Source: Trichostrongylus colubriformis (Eukaryota > Nematoda > Chromadorea > Rhabditida > Trichostrongylidae). Taken from it: a DNA stretch of 64,000 nucleotides. The notes below the pieces were generated by a model that ran no database searches, was not told where the DNA came from, and saw only the letters and a program-made list of their open reading frames with translations. Numbering within the stretch: position 1 is the first letter of the stretch; each line of letters begins with the position of its first letter. Location: contig OZ022257.1 of NCBI GenBank assembly GCA_963978905.1, positions 9,012,509 to 9,076,508 of the forward strand, in the 5' to 3' direction. A program made the translations under genes and the position numbers. Shown here one piece after another: positions 11,982-23,989 of the stretch.

Positions 11982-12589
11982 TTACCCATCATTGCGGTCC
12001 TAGAGTCATTCTTACGTTTTTTTTCATTTTGCTTTTTCGTCAACATGTCCGCCTATTCAACTGAAATGCAGTGAATCAGTTTAACTGAAAATTTATCTCG
12101 GAAAACGAAGAAAGATTGATCTATTAAAGCAAAAATATATAAGGGTGGACTTTTGCATGTCTCTGCAATTAACGTAAAATGCATAGCGTTCTAGGAAAAC
12201 TATGCATAGAAATGTGCTCCATTAGATTAGTCAATTTTGAGAGCTCATCAACTTCGGAAATTTCCTCATTTCGTTGCTTCCAACTTCAGCTGAATCGCCC
12301 CCTTCAAGTGCAATTGATGCTTCATTCCGCCAGGATTTTGAAAAGTGACAGGGCGAGCCGTCAACATTCAAAGTGCGACAAGGTTGTGTACAAGTGGGCT
12401 ACAGTGTCCTTCTTACTTTCTACATCGTGATTAAAATTACATTTTACAATGTAAATCTGGAAATCACATGGTCGATGACTTACTCAGATTTTCCCCACTG
12501 TTTCTGCAATGACCAAAATCTAAATTTTCAAAATCTGTTTCTGCAATGACCAAATCGAAATTTTATACCATGTATACTTGGTTATGACT
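11982..12589. other. No gene recognised
   Basis: AT-rich sequence with a short duplicated TTTCTGCAATGACCAAA at about 12501 and 12537. The open frame at 12179-12430 has no supported function. Confidence 0.4.
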
Positions 12590-12700
12590 GTACTCCGCAA
12601 GTCATTGTATAGGCCAAGTCGCATTCACCTGTCATCACAATGCTGAATGGAACTGGAGTGCGCGGCGCATTCCTTAGGAGGGATTGATAAACGCCATGTA
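12590..12700 (+). repeat. SINE-like repeat, 3' tail only
   Basis: CGCAAGTCATTGTATAGGCC, GTCGCATTCACCTGTCATC and TGGAGTGCGCGGCGCATTCC match the tail of the copies at 10160 and 59570. A truncated copy. Confidence 0.5.
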
Positions 12701-12894
12701 CTTTATCCCTTATTCTTTATACCAATTAGACTAGCGCACACTACTGTGCGCGTAGCATGGGCGTCAGTGGGTCGATCGGAATTGTTTTGTTTCTATGAAT
12801 TTGCTCAGTACCCATTATCAATCACATTACCCCACGTTTGTGTCATATTGTGTCATATTGTAACCCAATTAATAACTTTCTTTCTGAAAACGGA

Positions 12895-13410
12895 ACATTC
12901 TAGTGCACGCAATACGATCCATGTTTGCACTTTACTTTTCGTCCCATGCCCTACCCATTCCAAACTTGTCCCTATCTCCACTGGTTGTTTTTATGTTGCG
13001 TCTAAGCTCCGCCCACCAGTGGAACTTTTCCATTTTTTTAATTGTGTTCAAGATAGCCCGGACATGGGTCATTTCTTTCGATTTTTTTCTGTTTTTAAGG
13101 CTGCGTTGTGACCTAGTTATGAGTTTTTTGTGAGGACCACCCACTCGGGGTACGCTCCGCCCACTGTGCCTTTCATGACTTCCAGGAACTCATACTTGAC
13201 CTCACTCCATCTTTCTCCCATGTTAGGGTCATTTTGGAACCCAGCTGAGGATTTTCCCTGAAAGCGCAACATTTCAGTGCACCCTTCGCCCACGGTGGGC
13301 GGAGCCCAACTTGGTTCATATGTGCTCCTTACTTCTTGTCCCATTCCCTACCCATTCCAAACTTGTCCCCATATCTACAGGTTGTTTTTCATGATGTGCC
13401 TAATTTCATG
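12895..13410. repeat. Local direct repeat pair
   Basis: Blocks at 12895-13030 and 13268-13410 share CATTCTAGTGCAC/CATTTCAGTGCAC, CTTGTCCCATTCCCTACCC and TTCCAAACTTGTCCC, followed by GGTTGTTTTT. CTCCGCCCAC motifs recur between them. The second copy runs into GGACGGACG-rich simple sequence at about 13412. Confidence 0.6.
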
Positions 13411-13868
13411 GGGAGGGACGGCGGACGGACGAAGGTAGGGACGGAGTTAGACGAAATGAGTTCATAGTTCAGTGGTCAGAGGGATACGTAACACCACGGA
13501 TGTGTCACCTTCCAAACGACGTGTTGCGCCGTCGATTCGTGTTTCATGTTTCGGAAACCGCACAGCGACTTGGCTCACTCTTGAAATTTGTCGATTCGGC
13601 TGTTCAAGTGCTGCGGCTCATACTTGCGGATGAGTGTAGTAAAACAACAACGAAACTAACCCTAGTGCAACGTCATTCCCAGTGTTAGGTAACCTTGAAC
13701 GTGATTTTTGTTTCACTCCCTGCTCGTGGAAGTGCCAGACACAGAAGGTCATGAAGTGAGTAAAGATTTGACTTACGACCTCTACCGATGGGTAATTCAC
13801 TGCGTTCGTAACTTACCTCTTTGTGCGTCAATTGCATGAAATAGGCCAGGCCGTGGCGCAGCGCTCAA

Positions 13869-14043
13869 CATACACAACGAAAACATCTCATTGATGAAAC
13901 GTTCGTTGTCGCCTGGCTCGTCTGTCATCCCTGCGCCCGCATTGCCGTCATCGCCTGTTCTCAGCCGACACATCTCATCGACGACTGAACGCCCCGATTT
14001 CTTCGGGGGGATACATCTATGTTCCGTAGCGCTTATCGATTTG
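13869..14043 (+). CDS. Possible Ser/Pro-rich exon
   Basis: An open frame from a GGCCAG site reads MKRSLSPGSSVIPAPALP and then a Ser/Thr-rich stretch with ERPDFFGG before TGA at 14041-14043. Low-complexity regulatory proteins look like this, but a second frame is also open and no donor or homologue is evident. Confidence 0.2.
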
Positions 14044-15039
14044 TGAAGCTCGTTCGCGCATCGCTTTCGTTTTTCTTCTTATTTCCTTTACTATTGGTTA
14101 TCCCAATCTTCCCTGAAATTCAGATATTTCCTGCAGAAATGGTTCTTCACTGCATAATCAAGGTCTCAGACATAGGTTATTGATCGCAAGGTTCCTCCTT
14201 TTCTGTGCACGACGTTTCGTTATGGGGCGTGCTGAGTGTCAGGTTCGAGCGTATCGTTGAGGAAAATTTTCGTAAAATACGACCACTAGAGGTTTCGGAT
14301 ACGGCTCCCCTTGAAATTTTATGAAAAATGCCCCCCCCCCTTGTTCCTCTTTCAGTCTGACATGTGAGGCGTATGTGCCTGAACTCGAGCAATCTCCCCG
14401 AAAAAAAAGGTAATTGCAAATGATCCACACCATTTCCAGTGCTGCCGGTACAAAGTTTGATTATCGATTAACGATCCTTTTTGAGTTCGACTGACCGACC
14501 CAAAATGGCCAAAGTTCGTGGGTTCTTCCCAGTTTGCGTGGGTGGCGAAAATTTGTTAATGAAATTCCAAAAACATCACGACCCCTTTAACCCTGAAAAC
14601 GACCCCCACCCTGAAAACGGCCCCCATCTTCTAACCCAAAATACCATACCCCGTCGAGGATATTCGAGTCTGCTGAGTGCTACAGATTCTGTCATTCCTT
14701 TTATTCCATTCAGTCAGCAAGCACATTTTAATTAAGCAGATAGTTCCTCTAATATCCCATGGACATCTTGCTTGCTTTCTGAATGTTTCCCAAAATTTGG
14801 AAGAAATTACATATCCTCCGTCGGAGACTTATCCTCCGGCGGAATGGCGGTGGGAGTGGAACAATGAAACCGCAAAAAGCTCGCGTAGGAGCTATGTAGA
14901 TATGGGCAGCATTTTAGATTAATGTATTCATCGTCATTCCGCGCTGTCAAAGCAAGCTACTAAAGATAGGAAATCGTAAGAAGTTCCAGGATTGTATAGA
15001 GAGCACTTCTGTCCCCTCTCATCACCGCATACACATACC
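14044..15039. other. No gene recognised
   Basis: The stretch contains a C10 tract near 14331 and no supported gene. Open frames on both strands lack domains. Confidence 0.4.
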
Positions 15040-15131
15040 TTACCTGGGAGTACCTTGTGCCTGTTCCTCTAACGCTGTGTATTATTCAGCTCACAGTGAT
15101 GGAGGAACAAGCACAAGGTAGTCCCAAGTGA
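15040..15131 (+). ncRNA. Pre-miRNA-like hairpin
   Basis: Arms 15046-15079 and 15092-15125 pair over 34 positions with 29 Watson-Crick pairs, 2 G-U wobbles and only 3 isolated mismatches, around a 12-nt loop (TATTATTCAGCT). The stem extends about 5 more positions outward. Size, loop and mismatch pattern fit an animal microRNA precursor; a possible 5p strand starts UACCUUGUGCCUG. I do not recognise the seed. The hairpin transcribed from the minus strand would also fold, so the strand is a guess. An old palindromic MITE is the alternative. Confidence 0.4.
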
Positions 15132-15444
15132 AACTTTCAAGATCTCCGCTTATAAAATATTATTGAACCTGTCCCATTGCAGTCACGATCGATTCCCCAT
15201 TTTTTGGTAGTCGGTCTCTCTTGGCGGCAAAAACGTGTCGCCAGGTGCCTGCATTAGGGTCAAGCACCGATCGAATCGATGACGTGTCTGTAGTGGCTCG
15301 CCGTTTATTCAAAAGAGGTGCTGGTTAGGTTTACTTCAGACACATGGGATTGGATTAAATGCTGGCTGAATTGGAATTGAATCGTCGAGCACTTGGTGCA
15401 TAAAACTTATTTACCATCCTTGAAGTATTAATTACCTTTAAAGG

Positions 15445-15830
15445 CACTGGAAGGCGTAAAGAGTGTGTGAGAACTGAGAATACGTGCTCTGCGAAAATAA
15501 AACTCTCACTTCAGATTAGTTGATTTTGTGGCGAAACTCGTATTGAAAAATCGCGTCTTGTGATCTGATCACGATCCCGCAGCACGGAGTGTAGTTATGC
15601 GGTTCAACAGCCGGGCGAGTTGCCGGCGAGGGCGGTACAACGTTCACGACCGGCTGCTTCAGCCTCTCCGCCCGTCTGCATTCTTCCACGGGTAGTGACG
15701 CAGAGGGACGCGAAAGAGAAGGGGCTTTCGGGTTCTCATTTCTCGGTTTTTTCGCCGTTTTATTTCGTACTTTCTCTGATGTTACATTGCTGAGCACCCC
15801 TATTTCCACAATCCGCCGTCTTCTTCCTAG
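15445..15830. repeat. Family C dispersed repeat, copy 1
   Basis: Shared by eye with 21612-22018 and 27077-27478: GAACTGAGAATACGTG, TTGTGGCGAAACTCGTATTG, CGATCCCGCAGCA, CGAGTTGCCGGCGAGGGC, GTGACGCAGAGGG and TTCGCCGTTTTATTTCGT occur in the same order. No coding content is convincing. Confidence 0.65.
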
Positions 15831-16540
15831 CTACTACTCTCTTCCCTGTTCTGTGAAAGAGCCTGTTCTTGGCACAAAGTACAGCTGAAAATATGGAAAC
15901 AAAGACGACACATCAACCGCCTAACGACTGATCATTAAATAGGGCAACTGCACTTGCGAACTTTCTAGAGTCTTGAATAACACTCAATTATACGGCGATT
16001 GAGGTGGCATTAGTCGTTCTCCTTGCTTACTGATAGTCCTAACTCGAAGAAAGCTTCAGAAAGTTGATGTGGCCGTTTGGTCATCTCACCATTCGAAACG
16101 AAATAAAAAATAGAGAAATAAAGTCCAAGTAAAATTCTTCCGTTTTCATATGTACCTGTACCACCACTGATCAATCTAATCGCACACATGCTGACCCTAT
16201 GACCGTGTTCGGAAGAATAAGGTCTAATGAAGTTTGAGATTCGTTGATCCCTTTTGTAGCTTCCCGTTTCTTTGATCGTTGGAGCCGATCCATTCCAATT
16301 TCATTGAACCAAAGCATTTACAGCAGAAGCCTTGATTAGCGCATCCGTTCTCGAAGTCGTCTGTCGTTCGAGGGCTTTTTCTGGACTTCCGAGCATTCGC
16401 GTGGAATCCTTTTTGTGCCAGCAATGCTCGTCACTCCTTTCTTCCCGAGCTTATCCCTCCCTACTCTGATCCTTGACATCTGTTAACTACAGAGTTAAAA
16501 AGCAAAAGTTATCGAGTAGTCGGTCTAAAAAGTTACTGGA
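15831..16540. other. No gene recognised
   Basis: Unique-looking DNA between repeats; open frame 16224-16424 (minus) has no supported function. Confidence 0.4.
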
Positions 16541-16794
16541 TTGATGCGTCATCGATGCGGCTTTTTTCAACAATTTTATCTAACACAAACAAACAACAAA
16601 ACAATCAAAAAACACTTTTTTCAACAATTTTATCTAACACATTGAAATTCAGCAAAAAACGTGTTTGAATACTTATTTGTGAGCATTTTTGCCATCGCAA
16701 TTACGGACTGTTTCCCATTCAACAGTCGTCAAAACGTCATTTTCCACTACGGAAAAAAGTAACGATAAAAAGTCGCATTAATCATGCACCACCC
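16541..16794. mobile_element. Family F foldback element, copy 1
   Basis: The left end GATGCGTCATCGATGCGGC is mirrored by GTCGCATTAATCATGCACC at the right, flanking TTTTTTCAACAATTTTATC. That last 30-bp block is duplicated at 16564 and 16617. The second copy lies at 18134-18327. Confidence 0.55.
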
Positions 16795-17149
16795 GATGAA
16801 TTATCAAACAATCTATCGCAGAGATGACGTGTTTTCTGGAATTTGTTGATTATCTGCAATCTGTGTACCACGCGGGCAACGACGAGCGGGCCGCTATCTC
16901 GTCACCGTTTTTAAGTAACTCGAAAAAGCGGAAATATCCTGTCCGAATAATGCGCATAAAGCATGCTTGCGTGTTCGATCGTCGTCGGTTCCGAATGGTT
17001 CTTTAGCCCACGATTCAGCACCCTTCTTATAGCATAATTTGCCTTAAGAACAATTTCGCTTTAGAGTGTTCGATTTGTAGCACTGGTCTACCTTTGCTGA
17101 TTTCTACTTATATCCCCTCATTCGCAAATGTCTACCTAAAGGCAGTGGA
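16795..17149. other. No gene recognised
   Basis: A short open frame (16824-17006, plus) lacks homology and splice support. Confidence 0.35.
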
Positions 17150-17470
17150 AGGGGTGATGCGAGAAATAAAAACTCCTGAAATGCGTCATTCGAATGAAAG
17201 CTACGGGTGTAGGAAGTCTGGAATTTTTAGTGAAAAAGAGCGCACGGGCTTCATGAGGGCCGTGTTCTTCAACAGCTGCCTTCTGTTTTGACATGGTCTG
17301 CCCCTTTTGCTAATGTGGCCCGCCCCATTTCGGAATCAGTGATGGGAAAGGAGTCTTAGCTCTCGGATTTTTGACCGTTTCATTCCTTAAATCTCCGCTT
17401 TCGTAGTACGCTTAGTTGTGAGCACCTCGACCTTCACACTCAAGAATCCTACATATTTGGCTCGAAACAC
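17150..17470. repeat. 650-bp dispersed repeat, old partial copy
   Basis: AATGAAAGCTACGGGTG, TCATGAGGGCC, GGCCCGCCCCATTTCGGA and TTTGACCGTTTCATTCC parallel the right half of 8505-9155 in order, with much divergence. Confidence 0.5.
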
Positions 17471-17488
17471 GCCTACCACGGCCTTTAA

Positions 17489-17887
17489 GGAATGGCCAAC
17501 GGGATAAATTAGTTTCTCTCTTACCCTTACACTTATGTTTTATTTGCTTTATAAGGGCCGCATGCAACCAAGATATAGCACCCCAAGTTCTCGGCTGGGT
17601 GGGCGGGGCCTCAGAGTAAAAGCCTCGTCCCTTCGTCCGCCGCGGTTGGGAACGGAGGTTGGGACTGTTTACATGACTTTCTGTTCCTCCAATGCGTCTC
17701 CGAACGCGGAGGACAACGGATTGAGCATTTGTTCGGAGGCCCTGCCCACCCGGCTGAGACTTTGTGGTGCTGTATCTCAGTCAAATTCACATTTTTTTTG
17801 CGTCAAACTTTGCATACGGCACACTTAAGGCAAAAACAATATAAAAACATGGTTAAACGAAAAACTCATTTTTCCGTGAACGATTCC
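17489..17887. mobile_element. Family A MITE, complete with target duplication
   Basis: A 399-bp foldback bounded by TTTAA at 17484-17488 and 17888-17892. Ends are GGAATGG and ATTCC; arms carry GTTTTATTTGC / GCAAAAACAATATAAAAAC; the centre has GAACGCGGAGGAC. This is the clearest copy for defining the element ends. Confidence 0.8.
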
Positions 17888-18133
17888 TTTAAAGAATCAT
17901 AAAGTTTCCGCTCGCATTCATCAACCCCATTTCGCCCCATTTGCGATCATTCAGTGGTCTTTTATGACATCCTTTCCATCTAATTTCGAAACCACTGAGG
18001 GTGATGTGATGTCATACTGCTTGCTCTGTTCTGGTGCAGCTGTCAGAACAAAGAGCTAATGAAGGCTGTGTGACGCATCACCCCCTCCCACATCCTCAAT
18101 GTACATTCGTGTTTTCAAGCGGAAAATATTATG

Positions 18134-18327
18134 TTGGTGCATAATTAATGCGGTTTTTATTGCTACGTTTTTTATAATGAAAGTTGACGTTTTGACCAGT
18201 GATAAATGGGAAGCAGTCCTTGATTGCGATAGCGAAAACGCTCCCGAATAATCAATCACGTCTTCGCTGAATTATTACTAATTTGCTGGATAAATTGTTG
18301 AAAAAAGCCGCATTAATCATGCACCAA
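18134..18327. mobile_element. Family F foldback element, copy 2
   Basis: The ends TTGGTGCATAATTAATGCGG and CCGCATTAATCATGCACCAA are near-perfect inverted repeats of 20 bp, enclosing 194 bp in total. Confidence 0.65.
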
Positions 18328-18816
18328 TCCATTATTTGTTTTGCCCTGCCAAGGAGATCGCGGCTTTGCACTTCGCCCTTTGACGTGCTCTCATAAATTG
18401 TTAAATAAGTAAGGTAAGGATATCGCAACGAAATTGACAATAGTCGTCATCTAATCAAGCATTTATCTGGTTGTGAGAGCCTCCGTTCTCTTATCCATCT
18501 TTTTCCATTTCCAGTAATGTGATAGATCTAGAAAAGATGATCTGTCAGAAACATTTCAAGAGAAAAGCCACCGGGTGGGGACAAAATTTTCATACGTTTT
18601 ATGTACTTGTGCTTTTCAATGTTGTTGATCTCCTTCTCCAAGTGTGAGCGGAAGTCTGGGCTGCCAGTCCATCATTAGCTTGATCGCCATCAATGTTATC
18701 AGAGAAACAGAGGAAAAGTTCCAGGCGGTGGACCACAAGGAACTCACCCGCCGACCGCTGAAATTTTTCGCAAATCTGCTGCCCCAGTCGCTGCTGGCGA
18801 CCATCAAGGAAATGGA

Positions 18817-19060
18817 GTGGGGGTCGATTGGTCAAATTTTTGCGCGACCGCCCGCTGCGGGTACGATTCGTTGGAAATTCCGTTGAAGACGCATTGGCTG
18901 ATAACGTGAGGAAACTCTAATGATTACTCTAAATAGTGCTGTCTTTAAAGGTCCCTTAAGGTAGCAGCCATTGCGTCTTGAGCGGAATCTCAAACGAATC
19001 GTACTGACGGCGGCGCGAGTGCGACGCCGAGAAGCGAAAATTCGACCAATCGACCCCCAC
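18817..19060. mobile_element. Family D palindromic MITE, copy 1
   Basis: GTGGGGGTCGATTGGTCAAA at the left is mirrored by TTCGACCAATCGACCCCCAC at the right. Inner arms carry TACGATTCG and GCGGCGCGAGTGCGACGCC. Both arms agree closely within this copy, while the outer 20 bp differ from the other D copies. Confidence 0.65.
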
Positions 19061-19669
19061 GTAAGGAAAAGCGATGATGGGAGAAGGGATAATACCAGTT
19101 TCCATAGCGGTCTACGTGAATATAGGGTCTATATTTTTGGCGATTACTTGACTTATGTCCACAACGATGACTATGCAACTGTAATAAGAATATTTTTTAC
19201 TTTTTTTACCTCTTTATGGTTATCTCTCTCTGAGGACACCAAATCAAGAGATGCTTGAGCTATTGCCTTTGTAGATAGATCTATTCGAACCTATGAACTC
19301 ACTCATTGTCCTGTATGGTTGTCTCCCACATCCCTGGCCACTTTTCAGTTGAAAATCGACCCCTCTCTTAGCTCGGATCGTTACGTGTTCCCAGCGCACT
19401 GCTCGCATTGCTGTGACTCACCAGCTGGGTGGACAGCAATTATCCAGCTACGCTGACTGTCATTGATCCGGTTGACTGAACCTTTCTTGGCGGATATTCA
19501 TTTCTGATTTAGCAATACTATTAATACAATACTACCTAATACAATATATTTTTTAACTGACCAAAGCATAATATCTTTGGATAAATACCAGCAGAATGAG
19601 GTTGCGTGAGTGTCGAAGACTTCACTCACTATTCTTCCTGAGGCCACGGTCAGTGTACACCAAAAGTCG
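19061..19669. other. No gene recognised
   Basis: No supported exon, repeat or RNA gene was seen here. Confidence 0.4.
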
Positions 19670-19912
19670 AGGATTCTCGACAAGGGATCGTATTTGATCG
19701 AATAGGTGGGTGGGGATCGTACCTTCAGAGGTCAGCGGTAGGCACTGAAATCGAAATTTTCAATAAGCAGATGAGAAGCAAGGCGTATTCTACCATAAAT
19801 CCGTGTGAAAATGTAAAATAATAAGCAATGGGGTCGTATTTGCTTCCCGTGGGGGGAAGGGTCGTACTGAAGTGGCTTTTTTCCTCGACACCTGGGTGTG
19901 CTCTGGCTACGA
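19670..19912. repeat. Family H repeat (TCGTATTTG/C-rich), copy 1
   Basis: Starts GTCGAGGATTCTCGACAAGG and contains TTTCAATAAGCAGATGAGAA and GGGTCGTACTGAAGTGGC, ending CTCGACACCTGGGTG. Related copies: 53588-53920, and in inverse orientation 27862-28535 and 61612-61935. Confidence 0.55.
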
Positions 19913-21605
19913 AGCAATGAATAAGATTTTTGAGGCCAGTTCATTCAGACCAGATTCAATAATCAAGAGAGGTCACCGAACTCACTGGAAATTGCAGAAG
20001 GATTGACTCGTAAAAGTGGGTTCGTTCTCCCATTTTCCACTTGTAGCATAAACTCTCGTTCCTCTCTCCTCAGCTGTATCCTTCATTATCTGTCAGTAAT
20101 TGGGAATCAGCAGCAACCCTCTCCCCATAAAGCTGAAACAGCTCCCTTTCACGATCAGGTGCATGTGACACATGACGACCGTGACGTGACGACGCTTCCG
20201 GTTCTTCTCCCATGGCGGCGCCCATGCACACATATAGAGCGCCATCGTTTACGATGATCAATTGATAGCATCATTTGAATCTTCTGTACGTCGTAAGCAT
20301 CCTTTTGGATTAACGGTTCCTTTCCTTCGCGTACATAGGGTAACGGAAATCGTTAAAAGCAGAGTTTTCCATACGGCGGGCGACCTTACATCGCTAGTTA
20401 TCACCACAACCCAAGGTCATCATGGGGCATGCCTGTGTCCTGATGTAAAGTCACAAGATCCAATAGTGCACTTAAGATCGTCGCAATTCATCTTTTGTCA
20501 GTATTTCCCTGCGCTGTCAATGTCATCTGATCCATCCCACCAACGAGTTCTGGTCGCAATTGATTCAATTTCAAATTCAACTACATTTTTCTGTACTTCC
20601 CCCAATATTCCTCATTGTTTCATTGGTACGACTTCATTAGGTTTGAGCGAAATCGCTGATAGACTTTCACAATGAAACTAAACTGGTTTTATATTTTAAG
20701 ATAAAACTTTGGACATCTTTACCGTACATCTTTAGGTGGCAGATCGGATCTCAGGGGTTGCTATGTTAGAGACAGGGGAGGGAATTTCGGGCTACCGTAA
20801 ACGCTTGCAGTTCGTCAATCGTCGCAACTGCAGGCACAACACCTTGCCAAGAAGTCGAGTGTGAAGTCGTTGCATTTCTTTTCTATCATAAACGCATTTT
20901 TTCATATTTCTTCGCTTCTTCTCCCTTTCATTGTTTCACTTGTTTGATTTTGTTTGTCGTTTCACCTGTTCAACATCATCATGAATTAAGTTGAATTCTC
21001 CCTACGTGGCATCAAATGTCACGTCCGCTGACTGCCCGCCTCCAGTAGGCAACTCGGTCATTGAAGCGTGCAGCACGAGTTGAACTGCGCACTAGAACCG
21101 TAATAGCACCTCGCAGACGCGCTTTTGAACGCGAGCCCGCTACAATATCCTTTAAGCTAAATGTTCGTTTACAGATAAAAGTGTTCTCGAAAATGCGTCA
21201 ATCCTTGCTTCCCCCTCCAGGTGCTGGGAGAGGGGGGACAGTACATAGTTCAGTGCTAAAGTGGCATGACTTTCACGGGATTTCATTCGGAATGGGCCTT
21301 ACCTCAGAAATGTGAATACCCTACAATATGTATTGAGAATTCCTCTACTGGTTGATTGCCTTCAAAACGATACACCCCAATGTATCTTCCGGTATTTTTG
21401 GGAGTTGTATCGATAAACGCCCCAAATTATAATGTCGATGAATAGTTTGAACAGCATGGTGAATCACTGGTGATGACTCAATGATTATGCAGACAGTCGC
21501 GATGATAGTACATAGTAATATGTGATACATGTATGATGAATATATGATATGTGATTCATAGCTTGAGGCCGACCGATGTCGAACTGCTAGAACTTATCGT
21601 GTAAA
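19913..21605. other. No gene recognised
   Basis: The longest open frame (20262-20675, plus, 137 codons) has no recognisable domain, signal peptide or splice context and may be chance. Nothing else supportable was seen. Confidence 0.4.
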
Positions 21606-21611
21606 GGCGGC

Positions 21612-22018
21612 CCGTGAAAGGTGAGAGGTAAGAACCGGGAATACATGTTCACTGATCACAAGCGGTCCACTTGAGAAGAAGTGCTGCGTGGCGAAATTCG
21701 CACTGAAAGACCAGAGCGTTGGGTCTTCTCACGATCCTGCAGCATGCTAGTCGCGCATCCGCTAGGCGAGTTGCTGCGAATGCGAGACAGCATTCGCTGC
21801 TAGCTGAGTCAGTCCCTCGCCCTTCTGCAATCTACGTCACCGGCTAGTGACGCAGAGCGGCACGAAAGAGGAGTGAGAAGGGGTTTCCGGGCTCTTATCA
21901 CAATATTTCTCGAGTTTTCTCGCTGTTTTATCTCGTTCTTTCTCTTCTGTTACTCTATCACCCCTACTTTCATCTTCTAAAATCTGCCAAATTTACCTCT
22001 TCCGGAGTCTTTAAAGTG
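21612..22018. repeat. Family C dispersed repeat, copy 2
   Basis: Contains GAACCGGGAATACATG, GTGGCGAAATTCGCACTG, CGATCCTGCAGCA, ACGTCACCGGCTAGTGACGC and TTTTATCTCGTTCTTTCTC in the same order as 15445-15830. The right end CCGGAGTCTTTAAAGTGG resembles a block at 34560 in the dab-1 intron. Confidence 0.65.
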
Positions 22019-23507
22019 GAAAGTGATGAGTATATGGAGCCCCTATGCGGGTGCCATCTTATACGCTGCGCAGATCTGCTTTTGTACTCCGTCATTTAAT
22101 CCTTTTCCCGGCTGTTTTTTTTTTTGTCAAAAGCGTTGTTCGAATAGCGTACAGTTCTCAAGCCGTTTTTCAAGAGAGACATCCTTTTTGTTCTCGAATT
22201 TCTTCTCTTACTCCCACACGTACGTATCTCCTTTCAAACGTTTAGCGTTTCTCTTTTATCGCTCATGTTAAGATCAAGCCGGCTAGTGGTGTATGCCCGC
22301 CCCCCGTCGTTGGCCGCCGCCGGTTGCCTCGCTTCTGTCGAAACAGGTCCGATTACCCGCTACACCATCGCTCTGCGACGTTTTCCTACTGGCTCATCTC
22401 CGCCAGCTGAACCATATCACTGATCTTCAAAGCTTTGTATTCGGTTTGTTTCTGGAAAGGATTTGACGAATTTTGCTCCCAGTTTCAGCAGTTTGGTCCA
22501 GCACATTTCTAAGATGTGATCTTGATGCCTATGCGCATTACCAAAATGTTTTTTTTTGCTTTAATCCACTGGTACACCGCTTGGTTTCGTCTTAGCCCTT
22601 TCGAAAACTTTTATTATCATCAAGGTTTATCAAGGTTACCCGTAATTAGAGGGCACAGCACATGAACAAAAATTCACTAATGATGTGACACTCTCTCATA
22701 TGCGCTCCTCGGCAACGTTCTTCATCACGGTTAAGAAAATTCTCGAAGTCAATTTACTCATATGGAAGGTGCCTGCGAAATTGAGTATACCACTTTCAGT
22801 ATCGGCTATTTTTCACGTCTATTGTCAGTACATCTCATGCCCATATATGTAACCATTTTAGCTCTATCAATCAACTCCTGAAGTGTTTTGCATCCACTGC
22901 GTTGATTCTCATATTTAGCTAATCAATATTGCAAGATTCTAGAGACATTTTTGCCATATGTTTGTGGTTTTTTTCCCATCTTACTTTCATTACCAGAAAT
23001 CAAACTCAATTTTTTTAAAAATATTTTGTTAGCTATACTTGTTTATATCCACATATTAGGTATTCGGAATCATAAATAAAAACAATTGAAAATAAAATGA
23101 AAATAAATATGAGTAAATATAAATTCACATGTATCATATTCAAAATTTCATTATTAAAAAAACGATAAAATAGAGAGAGAGTTAAAATAAAACGGCGCAA
23201 TTTGATGCTATCTTAGCGTGTCGTCGTCTGTCACGGTCAAGCCATGGAAGGGGAAGGAGCGAGCAATTCTATCTCGAAAGCGTACAGATTGGAGCTATTC
23301 AAATAATTCGTTGATTTTTTCCGGGTGCCCTCTCTATGAATGCCAGCCATGGAAAATTCCAAAAGGTTCCAGAAACTGTGGGAAAGTGTCGTGGGAATTC
23401 CTACAACCTAATTCTTCTAAGCGTAACGGAATTAGTTTTATCCCAGCAGAATGGTTTTACAAGCACCTCGAAGCCTGTTGTGACGGGAGAAGGTGTGGCT
23501 CTTGAAA
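22019..23507. other. No gene recognised
   Basis: The section at 22900-23200 is very AT-rich. Open frames at 22023-22271 and 23218-23505 have no supported function. Confidence 0.4.
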
Positions 23508-23545
23508 AAGTGCAAGCAGCACGGCTGGACGTGCTGCTTGCACTT
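23508..23545. other. Perfect short hairpin
   Basis: AAGTGCAAGCAGCACG (23508-23523) and CGTGCTGCTTGCACTT (23530-23545) pair perfectly over 16 bp around a 6-nt GCTGGA loop. It is too short for a usual microRNA precursor. It may be a regulatory hairpin or an aborted palindrome. Confidence 0.55.
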
Positions 23546-23695
23546 GTTCGAGTCAATACCGGCTTCTGCTATCCAATACTGATCTTTCCCAAGTAGTTAC
23601 TTATATACTTGCCTAAATAAATTGAAACTAAACTCGGACATGAATTGGCTTCAGAGTATCGCTGCAAGGGCTACGACCACTCATATACTTAACTC

Positions 23696-23989
23696 GGGTG
23701 GGGGGAGGGGGGGAAATACGCCAAAAAATCGCTTCAGCGGCGTCGCACTCGCGGTGCCACCAGTACGACTTGCGAATCGATTTTGCTCTTGGGAGTTCGG
23801 CAGAGCGTAGCTGCGTAACTTCTGCACTCCAGCCATGCCACACTGCCTCCTGCAGCCACGCCACCCTGCCTCCTCCACCTTTGCCACACTGTCTCGCTTG
23901 AAGGTTGCCAGCACTGCCACTGGTACTCGCACCCGCCGCGCCGCTCGCCGCGGGCGGCCACTAGATTTTTGGCGTATTTCCCGCCACCC
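23696..23989. mobile_element. Family D palindromic MITE, copy 2
   Basis: GGAAATACGCCAAAAAATCG at the left is mirrored by TAGATTTTTGGCGTATTTCC at the right, outermost GGGTGG/CCACCC. The inner core has GGCGTCGCACTCGCGGTGCC and is close to that at 62296-62535. Local GCCAC-rich repeats create overlapping spurious frames. Confidence 0.65.

Noticed and set aside
18629..18900. Plus-strand open stretch (FQAVDHKELTRRPLKFF and on)
   Set aside because: Composition looks coding, but no splice sites or homologue were recognised and its right end is a family D palindrome; it could be a captured gene fragment.
20262..20675. 137-codon open frame
   Set aside because: No domain, no splice context and no codon bias that I can judge; length alone is not enough.
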